DNA of 64,000 nt. Origin: Alkalinema sp. FACHB-956. GTDB taxonomy: Bacteria > Cyanobacteriota > Cyanobacteriia > Leptolyngbyales > Leptolyngbyaceae. The notes below the pieces were generated by a model. That model saw only the letters and a list, made by a program, of their open reading frames with translations, was not told the DNA's origin and ran no database searches. Of this stretch, positions 43,801 through 51,492 are shown piece after piece. Location: NCBI RefSeq assembly GCF_014697025.1, contig NZ_JACJRC010000015.1, forward strand, positions 62,001 through 126,000, read 5' to 3'. The stretch's first letter is position 1; each line of letters begins with the position of its first letter. Position numbers and translations under genes: made by a program.

Positions 43801-44176
43801 CCCTAGTGCCGAAGCTGTTCAAAGTTCTGAACTGGATAGAGATCAATGGCGTAGGGAGATGTTTTCAGGACTGGTGACAGCCGTAGCCACAACCTATGAA
43901 CAGCGGCGGTCAGGTGATTCTGAAATTGCTCAGTTTAAGATAGGTGACCAATGGACTGCCTACGTTCAACCCACAGGTGACTTTATTGTTCGGAATGAAG
44001 CGAGGCGCACGATTTGTCGAGGAAATCTGCATACGGGTGAGGAAACGGTGCCATTGTCAGAGGATTCTGCTGGTGAATTGGAGGGGATGTTGGTGGAGAG
44101 GGAGCGACCAATGCATTCTGATAGGAAGACAAGGAAGCTAGGATTGATTAGTAGAACAAGTACTGAATTAATTTAG
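40877..44176 (+). CDS. Two-barrel RNA polymerase, eukaryotic RdRP (QDE-1)-like
   Basis: The 1099-residue protein carries ADFDGDQL with Asp448, Asp450 and Asp452, the metal-binding DxDGD of two-barrel RNA polymerases. Other blocks fit the eukaryotic RdRP family in order: TGDCHGKISPQLARQLG (149-165; family DGxGxIS..LA), CPFQFRF (170-176; family PSAFQIRY), SKGTLLPD (Lys198; family KGxLxVD), DRSSIKG (Lys223; family RPSMxKF), VILTRYPIVNSDNIR (about 403-417; family VTRNPCLHPGDIR) and VDAPKS (559-564; family AVDxPKTG). The two lysines are 25 residues apart and DxDGD follows 250 residues later, close to QDE-1 as I remember it. Phage YonO, a DNA-dependent enzyme, is another member. Whether this one copies DNA or RNA is unknown. 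Confidence 0.8.
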   Translation: MDLATRVIEGSGLSIPIFDGAHNNGKGRYLSEPEIIKNSLLEQMFEPEELQSLLLVKIDNRNPDANHLRARSFADGTSRRLTFSSGNSYYFADDDLRKNIRRLFATEPDAACRYGSLLVSNCYKGSDTLENLRVKIVDFNDPEYSHYKTGDCHGKISPQLARQLGGEQNCPFQFRFAWRKQWAEGSEQSCPRVSFLSKGTLLPDARLTEAEGYDIIMDRSSIKGIKKARLDALIPCGDYEFPQAAMGNRGNARATSYDNSWQFTIWYSEDAVRQDLKQPTEKKAKVLADLQRNPLALARYIVQEYDKEQQRRQERSEEEFEDEDGNANSHVQESRWISLLRSDKYGQLVETPKFWKFATDYVAGRWRDLAIKSGYSHSSGMAMPSDDLPRGTVCVPHLPEGDVILTRYPIVNSDNIRLYHNSHDPELKKTRNVIWINPKDAEEYHQADFDGDQLMVSPASQLPNLAKETLRAGEPGRFEAVKQRPKLAYSEVVTDEGGLKYQNLAQIAAAANQNKVGLVATNIGRVQSSMPGEGENVERFERRQRKLLNRLFQALQVEVDAPKSAERLEDIKEIEGENLLSDAKRWSESHPSHFFDFKKDDRLYRSFAMPADAPGSINVLAREVVNPLWEPTRIRSRDRHEFRYLFPKDDLSVDALEWAEELKTRFQQARDEIQERVGEDRDAFNEELGKLYDSYRAEINELFPTPKERFEGAAALWYTQHTRPEMDRHRRDCLALAEQMDITFALQHGYEVPSEALPRDAYVLSVPFGSDAIRWKETLEQKGIQFDAMIHPQLPMIEFALKDLPPRLVEKLEAKFAQNVNDLDTLHVPDDLRIIPPADHIWAESRQDSGVGALAYNLFTEEVCQQLQAFQFDEIKVLGIRHNDFARENFASKQWRNQTVSIQVGEFELPESHPEYYRYNGTPIVQIDDKNLGTFSPDTPKLPIGSSFEANLRPEGSSVVLKLNPDSIQLPEPVLPSAEAVQSSELDRDQWRREMFSGLVTAVATTYEQRRSGDSEIAQFKIGDQWTAYVQPTGDFIVRNEARRTICRGNLHTGEETVPLSEDSAGELEGMLVERERPMHSDRKTRKLGLISRTSTELI

Positions 44177-44192
44177 ACGGCTAAAGTTCTTC

Positions 44193-44924
44193 TTAGGAAG
44201 GAGAATAATCCTGTTTTGTCGGATCGCTTAACTCCTGTAAGCGATCGCGATCCAGTAATTCAATTTGTGAGCTATTCACGGCAATTAATCCTTCACTGCT
44301 GAGGTAATAAAAGGCTCTAGAGAGAGTTGCCGGAATGGTTCCCAGCGTCGAAGCCAGTTGACTTTTGGTTAGATCAAGTGTCACGACATTAGTGGGATGA
44401 GATCGCTTAGAAGACCCACCAGTGCCAGAATGGCTCAACTTGAGTAAGTAAGAGGCTAATCGTTGCGGTACATCCTTAAACGATAATTCTTCAATTACGC
44501 CCGTAAGATGTCGCAAGTGTTGCGAAAGACTGATCAGCATATTGATTGCAATGTCAGGATGCTGATGGAGTAAGTCTAGAAATGCCTTGCGGGGAAAAAA
44601 GATCAACTCTGTCGGTTCCAATGTGGCGGCTGAGGCGGGAAAGGGTTTTCCATCCAGGGCAGCAACTTCAGCAAAGTTCTCTCCAGACTCAAAAATATTG
44701 AGAATTTGTTCTTTGCCCGTGAGCGACACTTGAAAGACTTTTACACGTCCACTTTTAACAACAAAAAAGCCTGTGGCTTCGCTGCCCTGCTTAAACAGCA
44801 GTTCTCCCTTGCTGAGAGACTGTACCTGAGCAATCTGAACGATGGGAATCAGTTGTGACCTTGATAAACCCTGAAAAACCAGCGTTCCCTGCAACCAATT
44901 GCTTAGATCACGTTCGCTTGCCAT
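44193..44924 (-). CDS. Crp/Fnr-family regulator, likely DNR/NnrR-like
   Basis: The 243-residue protein has the cyclic-nucleotide-like beta roll (LSKGELLFKQGSEATGFFVV, then GRVKVFQVSLTGKEQIL), a dimer helix and a C-terminal HTH (LDLTKSQLASTLGTIPATLS). No Fnr-type Cys cluster is seen, which matches the DNR/NnrR group that senses nitric oxide through haem. It is divergent from the nitric oxide reductase gene with a Fnr-type palindrome between them. Regulation of that gene is the obvious guess. Confidence 0.85.
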   Translation of the reverse strand: MASERDLSNWLQGTLVFQGLSRSQLIPIVQIAQVQSLSKGELLFKQGSEATGFFVVKSGRVKVFQVSLTGKEQILNIFESGENFAEVAALDGKPFPASAATLEPTELIFFPRKAFLDLLHQHPDIAINMLISLSQHLRHLTGVIEELSFKDVPQRLASYLLKLSHSGTGGSSKRSHPTNVVTLDLTKSQLASTLGTIPATLSRAFYYLSSEGLIAVNSSQIELLDRDRLQELSDPTKQDYSPS

Positions 44925-45041
44925 CTCTTTATTACTTTTGGATCACAACTTTCACCCAATCTTGGAACTATTTTAAGTTTGGAGAATTGAGCGCCTGCTT
45001 GAAAAGCTGATTTTTGTGAGATTTGCATATAAAACTTTGAT

Positions 45042-45055
45042 TTTGTTTAAACAAA
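45042..45055. promoter_or_regulatory. AT-rich 14-bp palindrome
   Basis: TTTGTTTAAACAAA is a perfect dyad 40 bp to the left of the Fnr-type box. It may be a second regulator site or merely an AT-rich promoter element. Confidence 0.35.
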
Positions 45056-45095
45056 TTTAACACCATCCCAAAATTAAGAATCTTTCAAGAACTGT

Positions 45096-45111
45096 TTTGA
45101 CTTAAGTCAAA
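45096..45111. promoter_or_regulatory. Fnr/DNR-type box
   Basis: TTTGACTTAAGTCAAA is a perfect 16-bp dyad containing TTGAC-N4-GTCAA, close to the Fnr/DNR consensus TTGAT-N4-ATCAA. It lies between the regulator and norB. Confidence 0.6.
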
Positions 45112-45268
45112 GCCTTCTGAGGCTGGGTTCGCCTACTCTTGATGCGAGGCACTTAGATTGTGGGAGCAGATACATACAATCATGTCCTTAAGTTGATTCT
45201 GAGAATTATCGCATGAGCCTCGTTCTGTTCAATCCCATCCTCGTTGATAACCTACTGAAACGGCACTT

Positions 45269-47578
45269 ATGGCAAATCCAACCTTTGATATTGCGGTGAC
45301 GGCTCGTGAGCGCCCTCGGCAGTTCAGCCTTCCAGCATGGCTGGTGCTGATTTGCTTAGTCACTTTTACGGTTTTAATTTCGGCGGGTGCTGCCATTTAT
45401 AAAAACGCCCCCCCCATTCCAGCAACGGTTGTATCGCCACAGCAAGAAATCATTCTGACCCAAGAAAACATTCAATCGGGGCAGGAAACCTATTTAGCAA
45501 GAGGTGGACAACACATTGGTAGTGTTTGGGGGCATGGGAGCTATTTGGCTCCCGACTGGACAGCGGATGTGTTGCATCGTTGGGGCTTGGCAACGGCTGG
45601 CGTGTTATACAACGGTGATTCAGGTTTTAATCAAAGCAATTTAGAAGCCTTATCAGAAGTCGATCGCGCTACTCTCCAGGCAAAAGTCAAGCATGAATTT
45701 AAGACCAATCGTTACGACGCTGATACTGGTTCGCTGACCTTAACTTCAGCACAAACTCAGGCACTCCAAAAGGTCTTTGATGAGTACCACACGTTGCTAT
45801 CTCAAGGATCAGCCGTTCATTCCATTCCCAGTGGGTGGTTCACAGATGAGACGCAAATTCGGGATGTCACGGCTTTCTTTACCTGGACAGCCTGGGCTGC
45901 ATCCGCAAATCGTCCCAATGCGCCGTTCTCGTACACAGCCAACTTTCCCCATGACGATCTGATTGGCAACCAGGCTCCTGGTCAGTTTTTAATTTGGTCG
46001 ATTGTCTCGGTGATTGTGTTGATTGCCGCGATCGCCCTCTTTCTATTCGTGTATCTCACCCAGGAAGATGCCGAAGAGGTGCAACCCGTTGCGGCTCGTC
46101 CAGCGATTCGGATTGCGACTCCCAGCCAGAAGGTGACGACCCTATTTTTTGGGGTTGCCATGGCGTTGTTCTTTGTGCAAATCCTCATGGGTATGGTGAC
46201 GGCGCACTATGCTGTCGAAGGCGATGGCTTTTATGGCGTGCCAATTCAACAGTATTTACCCTATGCTGCGTCGCGCACCTGGCATTTGCAACTGGCGGTC
46301 TTCTGGATTGCCACCTGTTGGCTAGCGGCAGGACTGTATTTTGGACCGCGCTTCGGCAAACATGAACCCAAGTTCCAAGCCTGGGGCAATGGTGCGTTGT
46401 TGGTCGCCTTGACCGTCGTTGTCGTTGGTTCCCTCATTGGTGCTTGGGCTGGGGTTCAAGGCTACCTGGGCGACAAGAGCTTCTGGTTTGGGCATCAGGG
46501 ATACGAATATGTGGAACTGGGTCGTCTCTGGCAACTGCTGTTGATTGGCGGCATGGTCTTCTGGCTGTGGCTGATGTTTCGCGCTCTCAAACCCGCTCTA
46601 AAAGCTGAAGGCAGCAAAACTGGATTGAATCACTTTTTTCTCTACAGTGCCATTACCATTCCTTTGTTCTATGCGTCGGGATTGATGTACACCAACCATA
46701 CGCCATTAAGTATTGCGGAGTATTGGCGCTGGTGGGTGGTGCATCTGTGGGTCGAAGGGTTCTTTGAGGTATTTGCAACCGTGGCGATCGCCTACCTGTG
46801 TAGTGAGCTTGGTTTCCTCAAGCGTTCCTCCGCCCTACGTGCCACCTATCTCACCACCATTCTTTATCTCGGTAGCGGTGTGATTGGCACGTTGCATCAC
46901 CTGTACTTTGCCGGAACACCCGTATTTATCACCGCTATGGGGTCTGTTGCTTCAGCGCTAGAAGTGGTGCCGCTGACGCTGATTGGCTTTGAAGTGGTGA
47001 AGTCATTGAAGCTTTCCCAGGAAGCCCAAGGATTTTATCGGATGCCGCTCAAGTTCTTTATTGCCACCTGTTTCTGGAATCTAGCGGGCGCGGGTGTGTT
47101 TGGGTTCTTGATTAACCCACCCATCGTCCTCTACTACTCTCAAGGGTTGAACACCACGCCGATTCATGCCCACTCTGCTCTCTATGGCGTGTATGGTTCT
47201 CTGGCGATCGCCCTGATGCTGTTTGCGCTGCGAGAAATTACCCCCGATCGCGCCTGGGATGAGAAGAACCTCAACTTCTCCTTCTGGTGGATTAATACTG
47301 GACTGGTCGTGATGATGGTGTGCGGTTTGATTCCTAACGGCTTCTATCAACTGGTGCAATCAGTCAATCATGGCACTTGGTATGCCCGCAGTGCTGAGGT
47401 GATCAGTTCCCCCTGGATGCAGTGGACGGTGTGGCTCCGCATCCCCGGAGACATCATCTTCACGGTGGGAGCGATGATGCTGGTATATTGCGTCGGGCGA
47501 GCTGTGGTGGGCATTTTCCACCAACCAACCCAAGCTCAGCCGACCGATCATCTAATGGCAGAATCCTCCGTTCACTAA
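45269..47578 (+). CDS. norB: Quinol-dependent nitric oxide reductase (qNOR)
   Basis: The 769-residue membrane protein matches single-subunit qNOR. The N-terminal anchor (LPAWLVLICLVTFTVLISAG) is followed by the periplasmic domain (IQSGQETYLARGGQHIGSVW, then GSYLAPDWTADVLHRWG) and about 12 transmembrane helices with the haem-copper fold (TWHLQLAVFWIATCWLAAGL, WWVVHLWVEGFFEVFATVAI, GTLHHLYFAG, HAHSALYGVYGSLA). It reduces 2 NO to N2O with quinol as electron source. In a cyanobacterium without a denitrification chain this is detoxification. It heads the NO module and is probably controlled by the divergent Crp/Fnr protein. Confidence 0.92.
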   Translation: MANPTFDIAVTARERPRQFSLPAWLVLICLVTFTVLISAGAAIYKNAPPIPATVVSPQQEIILTQENIQSGQETYLARGGQHIGSVWGHGSYLAPDWTADVLHRWGLATAGVLYNGDSGFNQSNLEALSEVDRATLQAKVKHEFKTNRYDADTGSLTLTSAQTQALQKVFDEYHTLLSQGSAVHSIPSGWFTDETQIRDVTAFFTWTAWAASANRPNAPFSYTANFPHDDLIGNQAPGQFLIWSIVSVIVLIAAIALFLFVYLTQEDAEEVQPVAARPAIRIATPSQKVTTLFFGVAMALFFVQILMGMVTAHYAVEGDGFYGVPIQQYLPYAASRTWHLQLAVFWIATCWLAAGLYFGPRFGKHEPKFQAWGNGALLVALTVVVVGSLIGAWAGVQGYLGDKSFWFGHQGYEYVELGRLWQLLLIGGMVFWLWLMFRALKPALKAEGSKTGLNHFFLYSAITIPLFYASGLMYTNHTPLSIAEYWRWWVVHLWVEGFFEVFATVAIAYLCSELGFLKRSSALRATYLTTILYLGSGVIGTLHHLYFAGTPVFITAMGSVASALEVVPLTLIGFEVVKSLKLSQEAQGFYRMPLKFFIATCFWNLAGAGVFGFLINPPIVLYYSQGLNTTPIHAHSALYGVYGSLAIALMLFALREITPDRAWDEKNLNFSFWWINTGLVVMMVCGLIPNGFYQLVQSVNHGTWYARSAEVISSPWMQWTVWLRIPGDIIFTVGAMMLVYCVGRAVVGIFHQPTQAQPTDHLMAESSVH

Positions 47579-47589
47579 GTGGCTTAAAT

Positions 47590-47618
47590 AGGTAGCTCGC
47601 TTTGCGATCGGGCTACCT
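47590..47618 (+). other. Hairpin between norB and ric
   Basis: AGGTAGC and GCTACCT form a 7-bp stem with a 15-base loop just behind norB. No T-run follows; it may attenuate read-through into the repair gene. Confidence 0.35.
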
Positions 47619-47670
47619 GTCCTTCTCAACCGCATAGGTCTCCCGAATTGATTAAAAGGAGAAAAGTAGA

Positions 47671-48387
47671 ATGACGATCATTCAAATCAATGACACAGTT
47701 GGCGCTATCGTCCGTGATCACCCCGCCCTCTCGCGTCTGTTTGAGCAAGTTCAGGTCGATTACTGCTGCGGTGGGCAAAAGACCCTAGCCGAGGCGTGTG
47801 CCAAGCGGGGAATTGATCCACAAACCTTCTTGACTGAGCTAGAAACCTGGGCGGCGACAACTCCCCCGCCAGAGGTGAACCTCACGGATCTCTCCTTGAC
47901 GGAATTAGCCGATCACATCGAGCGCATCCATCATGCTTACCTCCACACCGAGCTGCCTCGGTTAGAAAAAATGGTGACCAAAGTGGCTGCCGTTCATGGC
48001 GACAAAGAACCCCGATTGGTTCAAGTCAAAGGCATTTTTCTGGCGCTGTCAGCAGAACTGAAAACCCACCTGATGAAAGAAGAACAAATCCTGTTTCCCA
48101 TGATTCGGCAGTTAGAAGCCAGCGACACCCTGCCGACCTTCCACTGTGGCACCGTTGCCAATCCGATTCATCGCATGGAATTGGAACACGATGAAGCTGG
48201 GGAAGCCTTGCGCGAATTGCGGCAACTCACCGATGATTTCACTCCGCCAGAGTGGGCTTGCAATACCTATCGGGCGCTGCTCGATGCCTTGCACACCTTT
48301 GAGCAAGATATGCACCAGCACGTTCACAAGGAAAATAATGTGCTGTTTCCGCGTGCGATCGCCCTGGAACAACAAATAGCCTTTTAG
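47671..48387 (+). CDS. ric: RIC/YtfE/ScdA di-iron protein (iron-sulfur cluster repair)
   Basis: The 238-residue protein follows AAGGAG. The N-terminal ScdA domain has VDYCCGGQKTL; the C-terminal hemerythrin-like part supplies the iron ligands (HIERIHHAYLH, THLMKEEQILFP, HRMELEHDEAG, HQHVHKENNVLFP). Such proteins restore iron-sulfur clusters damaged by nitric oxide and are typically co-regulated with NO reductases. The gene is 92 bp behind norB on the same strand. Confidence 0.92.
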   Translation: MTIIQINDTVGAIVRDHPALSRLFEQVQVDYCCGGQKTLAEACAKRGIDPQTFLTELETWAATTPPPEVNLTDLSLTELADHIERIHHAYLHTELPRLEKMVTKVAAVHGDKEPRLVQVKGIFLALSAELKTHLMKEEQILFPMIRQLEASDTLPTFHCGTVANPIHRMELEHDEAGEALRELRQLTDDFTPPEWACNTYRALLDALHTFEQDMHQHVHKENNVLFPRAIALEQQIAF

Positions 48388-48421
48388 CCAAACCTAAAAT
48401 AGCCTCAAACTGCTTCGATCG

Positions 48422-48661
48422 TCACACCGTTGCAGCTTGAGGTTTCAACTCACAGACCTGCACCTCTCGGCGCGACACAATCCGCAACTCATGGGGATAT
48501 CGTGGACGCGGATCATTCACTAACCAAATAGGAGGCACCAGCATGGCTTCGTAATAATCAATTTGATACAAAATCCCTGGTGCTGCTTTGAGTTCTACCG
48601 TAGTCCCTGGTAAGTACTCAAACATTTCATCCCAGTCAATGAGTGATTCGGTATTCTTCAT
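48422..48661 (-). CDS. Small protein in NO module, unknown
   Basis: I start at MKNTESLIDWDEMFEYLPGT with GGAG upstream; the long frame would overlap the next gene. The 79-residue product is compact and beta-rich (TTVELKAAPGILYQIDYYEA, then LRIVSRREVQVCEL). No family is recognised. It pairs with the 81-residue gene upstream on the minus strand. Confidence 0.55.
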   Translation of the reverse strand: MKNTESLIDWDEMFEYLPGTTVELKAAPGILYQIDYYEAMLVPPIWLVNDPRPRYPHELRIVSRREVQVCELKPQAATV

Positions 48662-48729
48662 GCTCACTCCGATCGCCTCAAAAACCGTCACTCCTAACTT
48701 GTGCAGAGTGGAGATCCTTCCTGTGCGAC

Positions 48730-48975
48730 CTAACAATAGAAAGCGCTGCGATCTAAGATCATCTCCCCGTGATCTGGAACCCAGGCAACCCAGGTTGTGG
48801 GCGACTCCTGGCAAAGCAATTTCGCTTCATCAAAGGCATAGTCACTGAGGGTTTGGAGCAATCTAACCCAGGTATCCCGGTTGTAGGTGATGTGGCACAC
48901 GGGGTTCCAACCAGCAGCGATCGCCCGTTCTAGTGGGGATGCTGGGGCATAATCTAAGGCTGTCTGAAGGGACAT
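48730..48975 (-). CDS. Small protein in NO module, unknown
   Basis: The ATG at 48975 (MSLQTALDYAPASPLERAIA) has GGAGA before it and gives 81 residues. It contains GWNPVCHITYNRDTWVRLLQ and LLCQESPTTWVAWVPDHGEM. No family is recognised. It and the 79-residue gene form a small minus-strand pair in the middle of the NO module. Confidence 0.55.
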   Translation of the reverse strand: MSLQTALDYAPASPLERAIAAGWNPVCHITYNRDTWVRLLQTLSDYAFDEAKLLCQESPTTWVAWVPDHGEMILDRSAFYC

Positions 48976-49159
48976 AGGCTTTCTCCAGCTCAAAGTCACT
49001 GAACTCACCAAGTTACTTTTTCCCAGTGAGATCGAGAAGAAGTAAGTCAAATGATTTCTGTATCTATTTTTACAGAATGGCTCAATATCTGCGAGACAGC
49101 CCAGAATAAATTAACAAATCCTGACATAGTTGATAATTAACATTCATCGGTAAACGCTT

Positions 49160-49606
49160 ATGCTGTTCAAGCTTTTGGTGATTCTACATACTCTAGGAGC
49201 GACGGTTTGGACGGGTGGACATCTGGTGCTTGCTGTCACAGTGCTCCCTCAAGCCTTAAAAAACCGTGACCACGATCGCATCCATCAATTTGAAGAACAC
49301 TTCGAGGGCTTTGGGCTACTGTCCCTCCTCTTACAAGTGATTACCGGGCTATGGCTTACCTGGACTTACTTTCCTGGTTTCCAGAACTTTTTAGCGTTCG
49401 ACTCGTACCTGTCGCAATATATTGGAATGAAGTTGCTTGGCTTGCTGGGAACCTTAGCGCTGGCGATTCATGCCCGGTTCTTCATCATCCCCAACCTGAC
49501 CAAAGAGAACCTCAATTCCCTGGCTTATCATATTGTTGGTGTAACTACCCTGGCCGTGTTGTTTGTTGTCATCGGAGCCGGAATTCGGTTGGGCGGACTG
49601 TCATAA
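49160..49606 (+). CDS. CopD-like four-helix membrane protein
   Basis: The 148-residue protein has about four transmembrane helices with conserved histidines: LLVILHTLGATVWTGGHLVL, then LLLQVITGLWLTW, LLGTLALAIHARFFI and AYHIVGVTTLAVLFVVIGAG. This is the CopD-like/DUF2269-like pattern of small haem- or copper-binding membrane proteins. In this module it might carry electrons or sense NO. Family assignment is moderate, role inferred. Confidence 0.65.
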   Translation: MLFKLLVILHTLGATVWTGGHLVLAVTVLPQALKNRDHDRIHQFEEHFEGFGLLSLLLQVITGLWLTWTYFPGFQNFLAFDSYLSQYIGMKLLGLLGTLALAIHARFFIIPNLTKENLNSLAYHIVGVTTLAVLFVVIGAGIRLGGLS

Positions 49607-49648
49607 AGGTAGTCCGCGACTTTAAGAAGCGGATCTTCCTTTCTAGCT

Positions 49649-50203
49649 ATGCTTGATGCTGAAAAGTTGGATTATTGCCAATGGCACATCCCAACAGGTT
49701 CGCGTGTTTGTTTAGCCCTGCTGCAACTGGAAGATCTCGACATCATCCACCGATGGAAAAGTCAGATCGACGTTTCCTACTTGACATCTAAAGCCATTCA
49801 ACACCCTTCTCTAGCAGACCGCCAACGACGGTTACAGGAGGGCGTTCTCTCAGTATTTGCGATCCGCCGCACCACCGACCATCAACTCATCGGCGAGATT
49901 AGCTTATACAACCTCAACCCGAAAAATCGATCGGTAGGGGTGGGCTACTTCACGGGGGTAGACTACCGCCGCCGAGGCTATACAAAAGAAGGGTTGTGGC
50001 TTTTGATCAATTACCTATTTCAAGTCGTAGGGCTGAACAAGGTCATGGCCGATACCGGCGCATTTAATGACGCCTCGATCGCGTTACTGCGATCGCTAGG
50101 GTTTCGGCAAGATGGTTGTCTGCGGCAGCACCAACTTCTGGATGGAGTTCTCCATGATCAACTCCTTTTCAGTGTGTTAGCCGAGGAATGGCAGGGAAAA
50201 TAG
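49649..50203 (+). CDS. GNAT-family N-acetyltransferase (RimJ-like)
   Basis: The 184-residue protein shows the RimJ/RimL type GNAT fold: VCLALLQLEDLDIIHRWKSQ, LIGEISLYNLNPKNRSVGVG, YRRRGYTKEGLWLLINYLFQ for the acetyl-CoA site and DASIALLRSLGFRQDG. Substrate unknown. It is 42 bp behind the CopD-like gene and probably co-transcribed. Confidence 0.82.
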   Translation: MLDAEKLDYCQWHIPTGSRVCLALLQLEDLDIIHRWKSQIDVSYLTSKAIQHPSLADRQRRLQEGVLSVFAIRRTTDHQLIGEISLYNLNPKNRSVGVGYFTGVDYRRRGYTKEGLWLLINYLFQVVGLNKVMADTGAFNDASIALLRSLGFRQDGCLRQHQLLDGVLHDQLLFSVLAEEWQGK

Positions 50204-50397
50204 GGATGAACACTGGCTTTAATCGACTGAGAGGGCAAATAAGTCGGACATTAATGATGAATGCGTTCAGCATTTTCGATAAAAGTAAGCATGGGGAGAT
50301 TAGAACTAACTGCTGAAACCGATTCAGCCGAGAGCATAGTTCAAGTTGAAAATATTTATGCAATTAAGACATTAAGATGATGTAATTTTTGCATAAT

Positions 50398-50610
50398 TCA
50401 TGTTTCTAAATCTTCAGATTTTTGCCAGCCTAAGGATACCTCCAGAGCGGTGAACAGTATGGATGATAAAACACAGAAAATTATGGCAATCCAGAAAGCT
50501 AAACCTTCAGGCGGTACAATTACTTCGGACAATTTTGAGCTTTGGGCATTTGCTGTGAGACAGCAAATGCTGAATTGTCTGAAAAAACGAACCAGGCAAT
50601 AGCAGGGCAT
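50398..50610 (-). CDS. Possible small membrane protein (weak)
   Basis: A 70-codon frame has one hydrophobic segment (LAFWIAIIFCVLSSILFTAL) and starts at an ATG without a ribosome site. It may be a small membrane protein or chance. The surrounding 449 bases between the GNAT gene and the YwiC-like gene hold nothing else I can support. Confidence 0.25.
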   Translation of the reverse strand: MPCYCLVRFFRQFSICCLTANAQSSKLSEVIVPPEGLAFWIAIIFCVLSSILFTALEVSLGWQKSEDLET

Positions 50611-50652
50611 TTTGAACGGCTCAAGTCACAGATCGCGCAGGCCATCTAGTTT

Positions 50653-51492
50653 ATGACACCTTCTCAACCCAACCTCTCACAACCTGCTGCTGCCCAGTCT
50701 GAAAAGGCTGTTTCCCGTGCCCCAGACTGGTATCACCCGATATTCTCGCCAGAGCATGGGGTTTATGTCATGTTATCTGTGTCCTTCCTGACGGGTGCCG
50801 CTGCTGCCCAGCAATGGACTTGGGCAACGACCCTGGCACTCATCTGTGCCTTTGCAGGGTTTCAAGCTGAGCATCCCTTGACGCTCCAGATTAAGCAGCG
50901 CCGCAGTTGGAAACCTCGGTTTCTGATTTGGGGTGGTTTTTATGGTGGCATTGCCTTCGGCACTGCGGTTTACCTATCTCTGCAAACGCCCCTGTTACTT
51001 TGGTTGTACCTGGGGGCGATCGTGGCTCTTGTCATTGATGCAGTTTCGGTCTTCTATCGGCAACAAAAATCATTTGCCAACGAACTCCTCACCTTTGCGG
51101 CTGTTTGTTTGGCGGCACCGGTCGCCTATGTTTCTGTAACGGGAACCTGGACGCTATCTGTGTTGGGGTTGTGGCTCCTCAATACGCTGTTTTTTAGTAG
51201 TTCCATTTTTACCGTCAAACTGCGTAAGCCCAGAACTGCATCACTCGTACCAGGGTTGATTTATCATGCGATCTCCACTGGGATCATCATCGGACTCTGG
51301 TTCATTGGCTGGCTGGCACCGATTACAGCAATTGGGTTTGGGGTCGCGCTGCTCAAACTGGGCTTGATTCTCATAGGGCAGGACTGGTATCGCACTACTC
51401 CGATTCAAAATGTTGCCATCCTAGAAACCACGTCTGCCCTGATATTTTTGTTGATTGTGGCACTCTCACTTCTCCCGGCTCGTCTTGCTTAG
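50653..51492 (+). CDS. YwiC-like integral membrane protein
   Basis: The 279-residue protein has about eight transmembrane helices. It opens with SPEHGVYVMLSVSFLTGAAA, the signature start of the YwiC family (PxEHGxW/YxM), continues with FAGFQAEHPLTLQIKQRRSW and ends in LLIVALSLLPARLA. In Bacillus ywiC lies beside the nitrate respiration genes, which fits its place here next to the NO module. Function unknown. Its stop overlaps that of the convergent LuxR-type gene. Confidence 0.75.
   Translation: MTPSQPNLSQPAAAQSEKAVSRAPDWYHPIFSPEHGVYVMLSVSFLTGAAAAQQWTWATTLALICAFAGFQAEHPLTLQIKQRRSWKPRFLIWGGFYGGIAFGTAVYLSLQTPLLLWLYLGAIVALVIDAVSVFYRQQKSFANELLTFAAVCLAAPVAYVSVTGTWTLSVLGLWLLNTLFFSSSIFTVKLRKPRTASLVPGLIYHAISTGIIIGLWFIGWLAPITAIGFGVALLKLGLILIGQDWYRTTPIQNVAILETTSALIFLLIVALSLLPARLA

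Larger units (their letters stand above)
44925..45268. other. Divergent regulator-norB spacer
   Basis: The 344 bases hold the Fnr/DNR-type box, a second palindrome and an AT-rich stretch around 45030-45075. No gene is supported. Confidence 0.5.
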
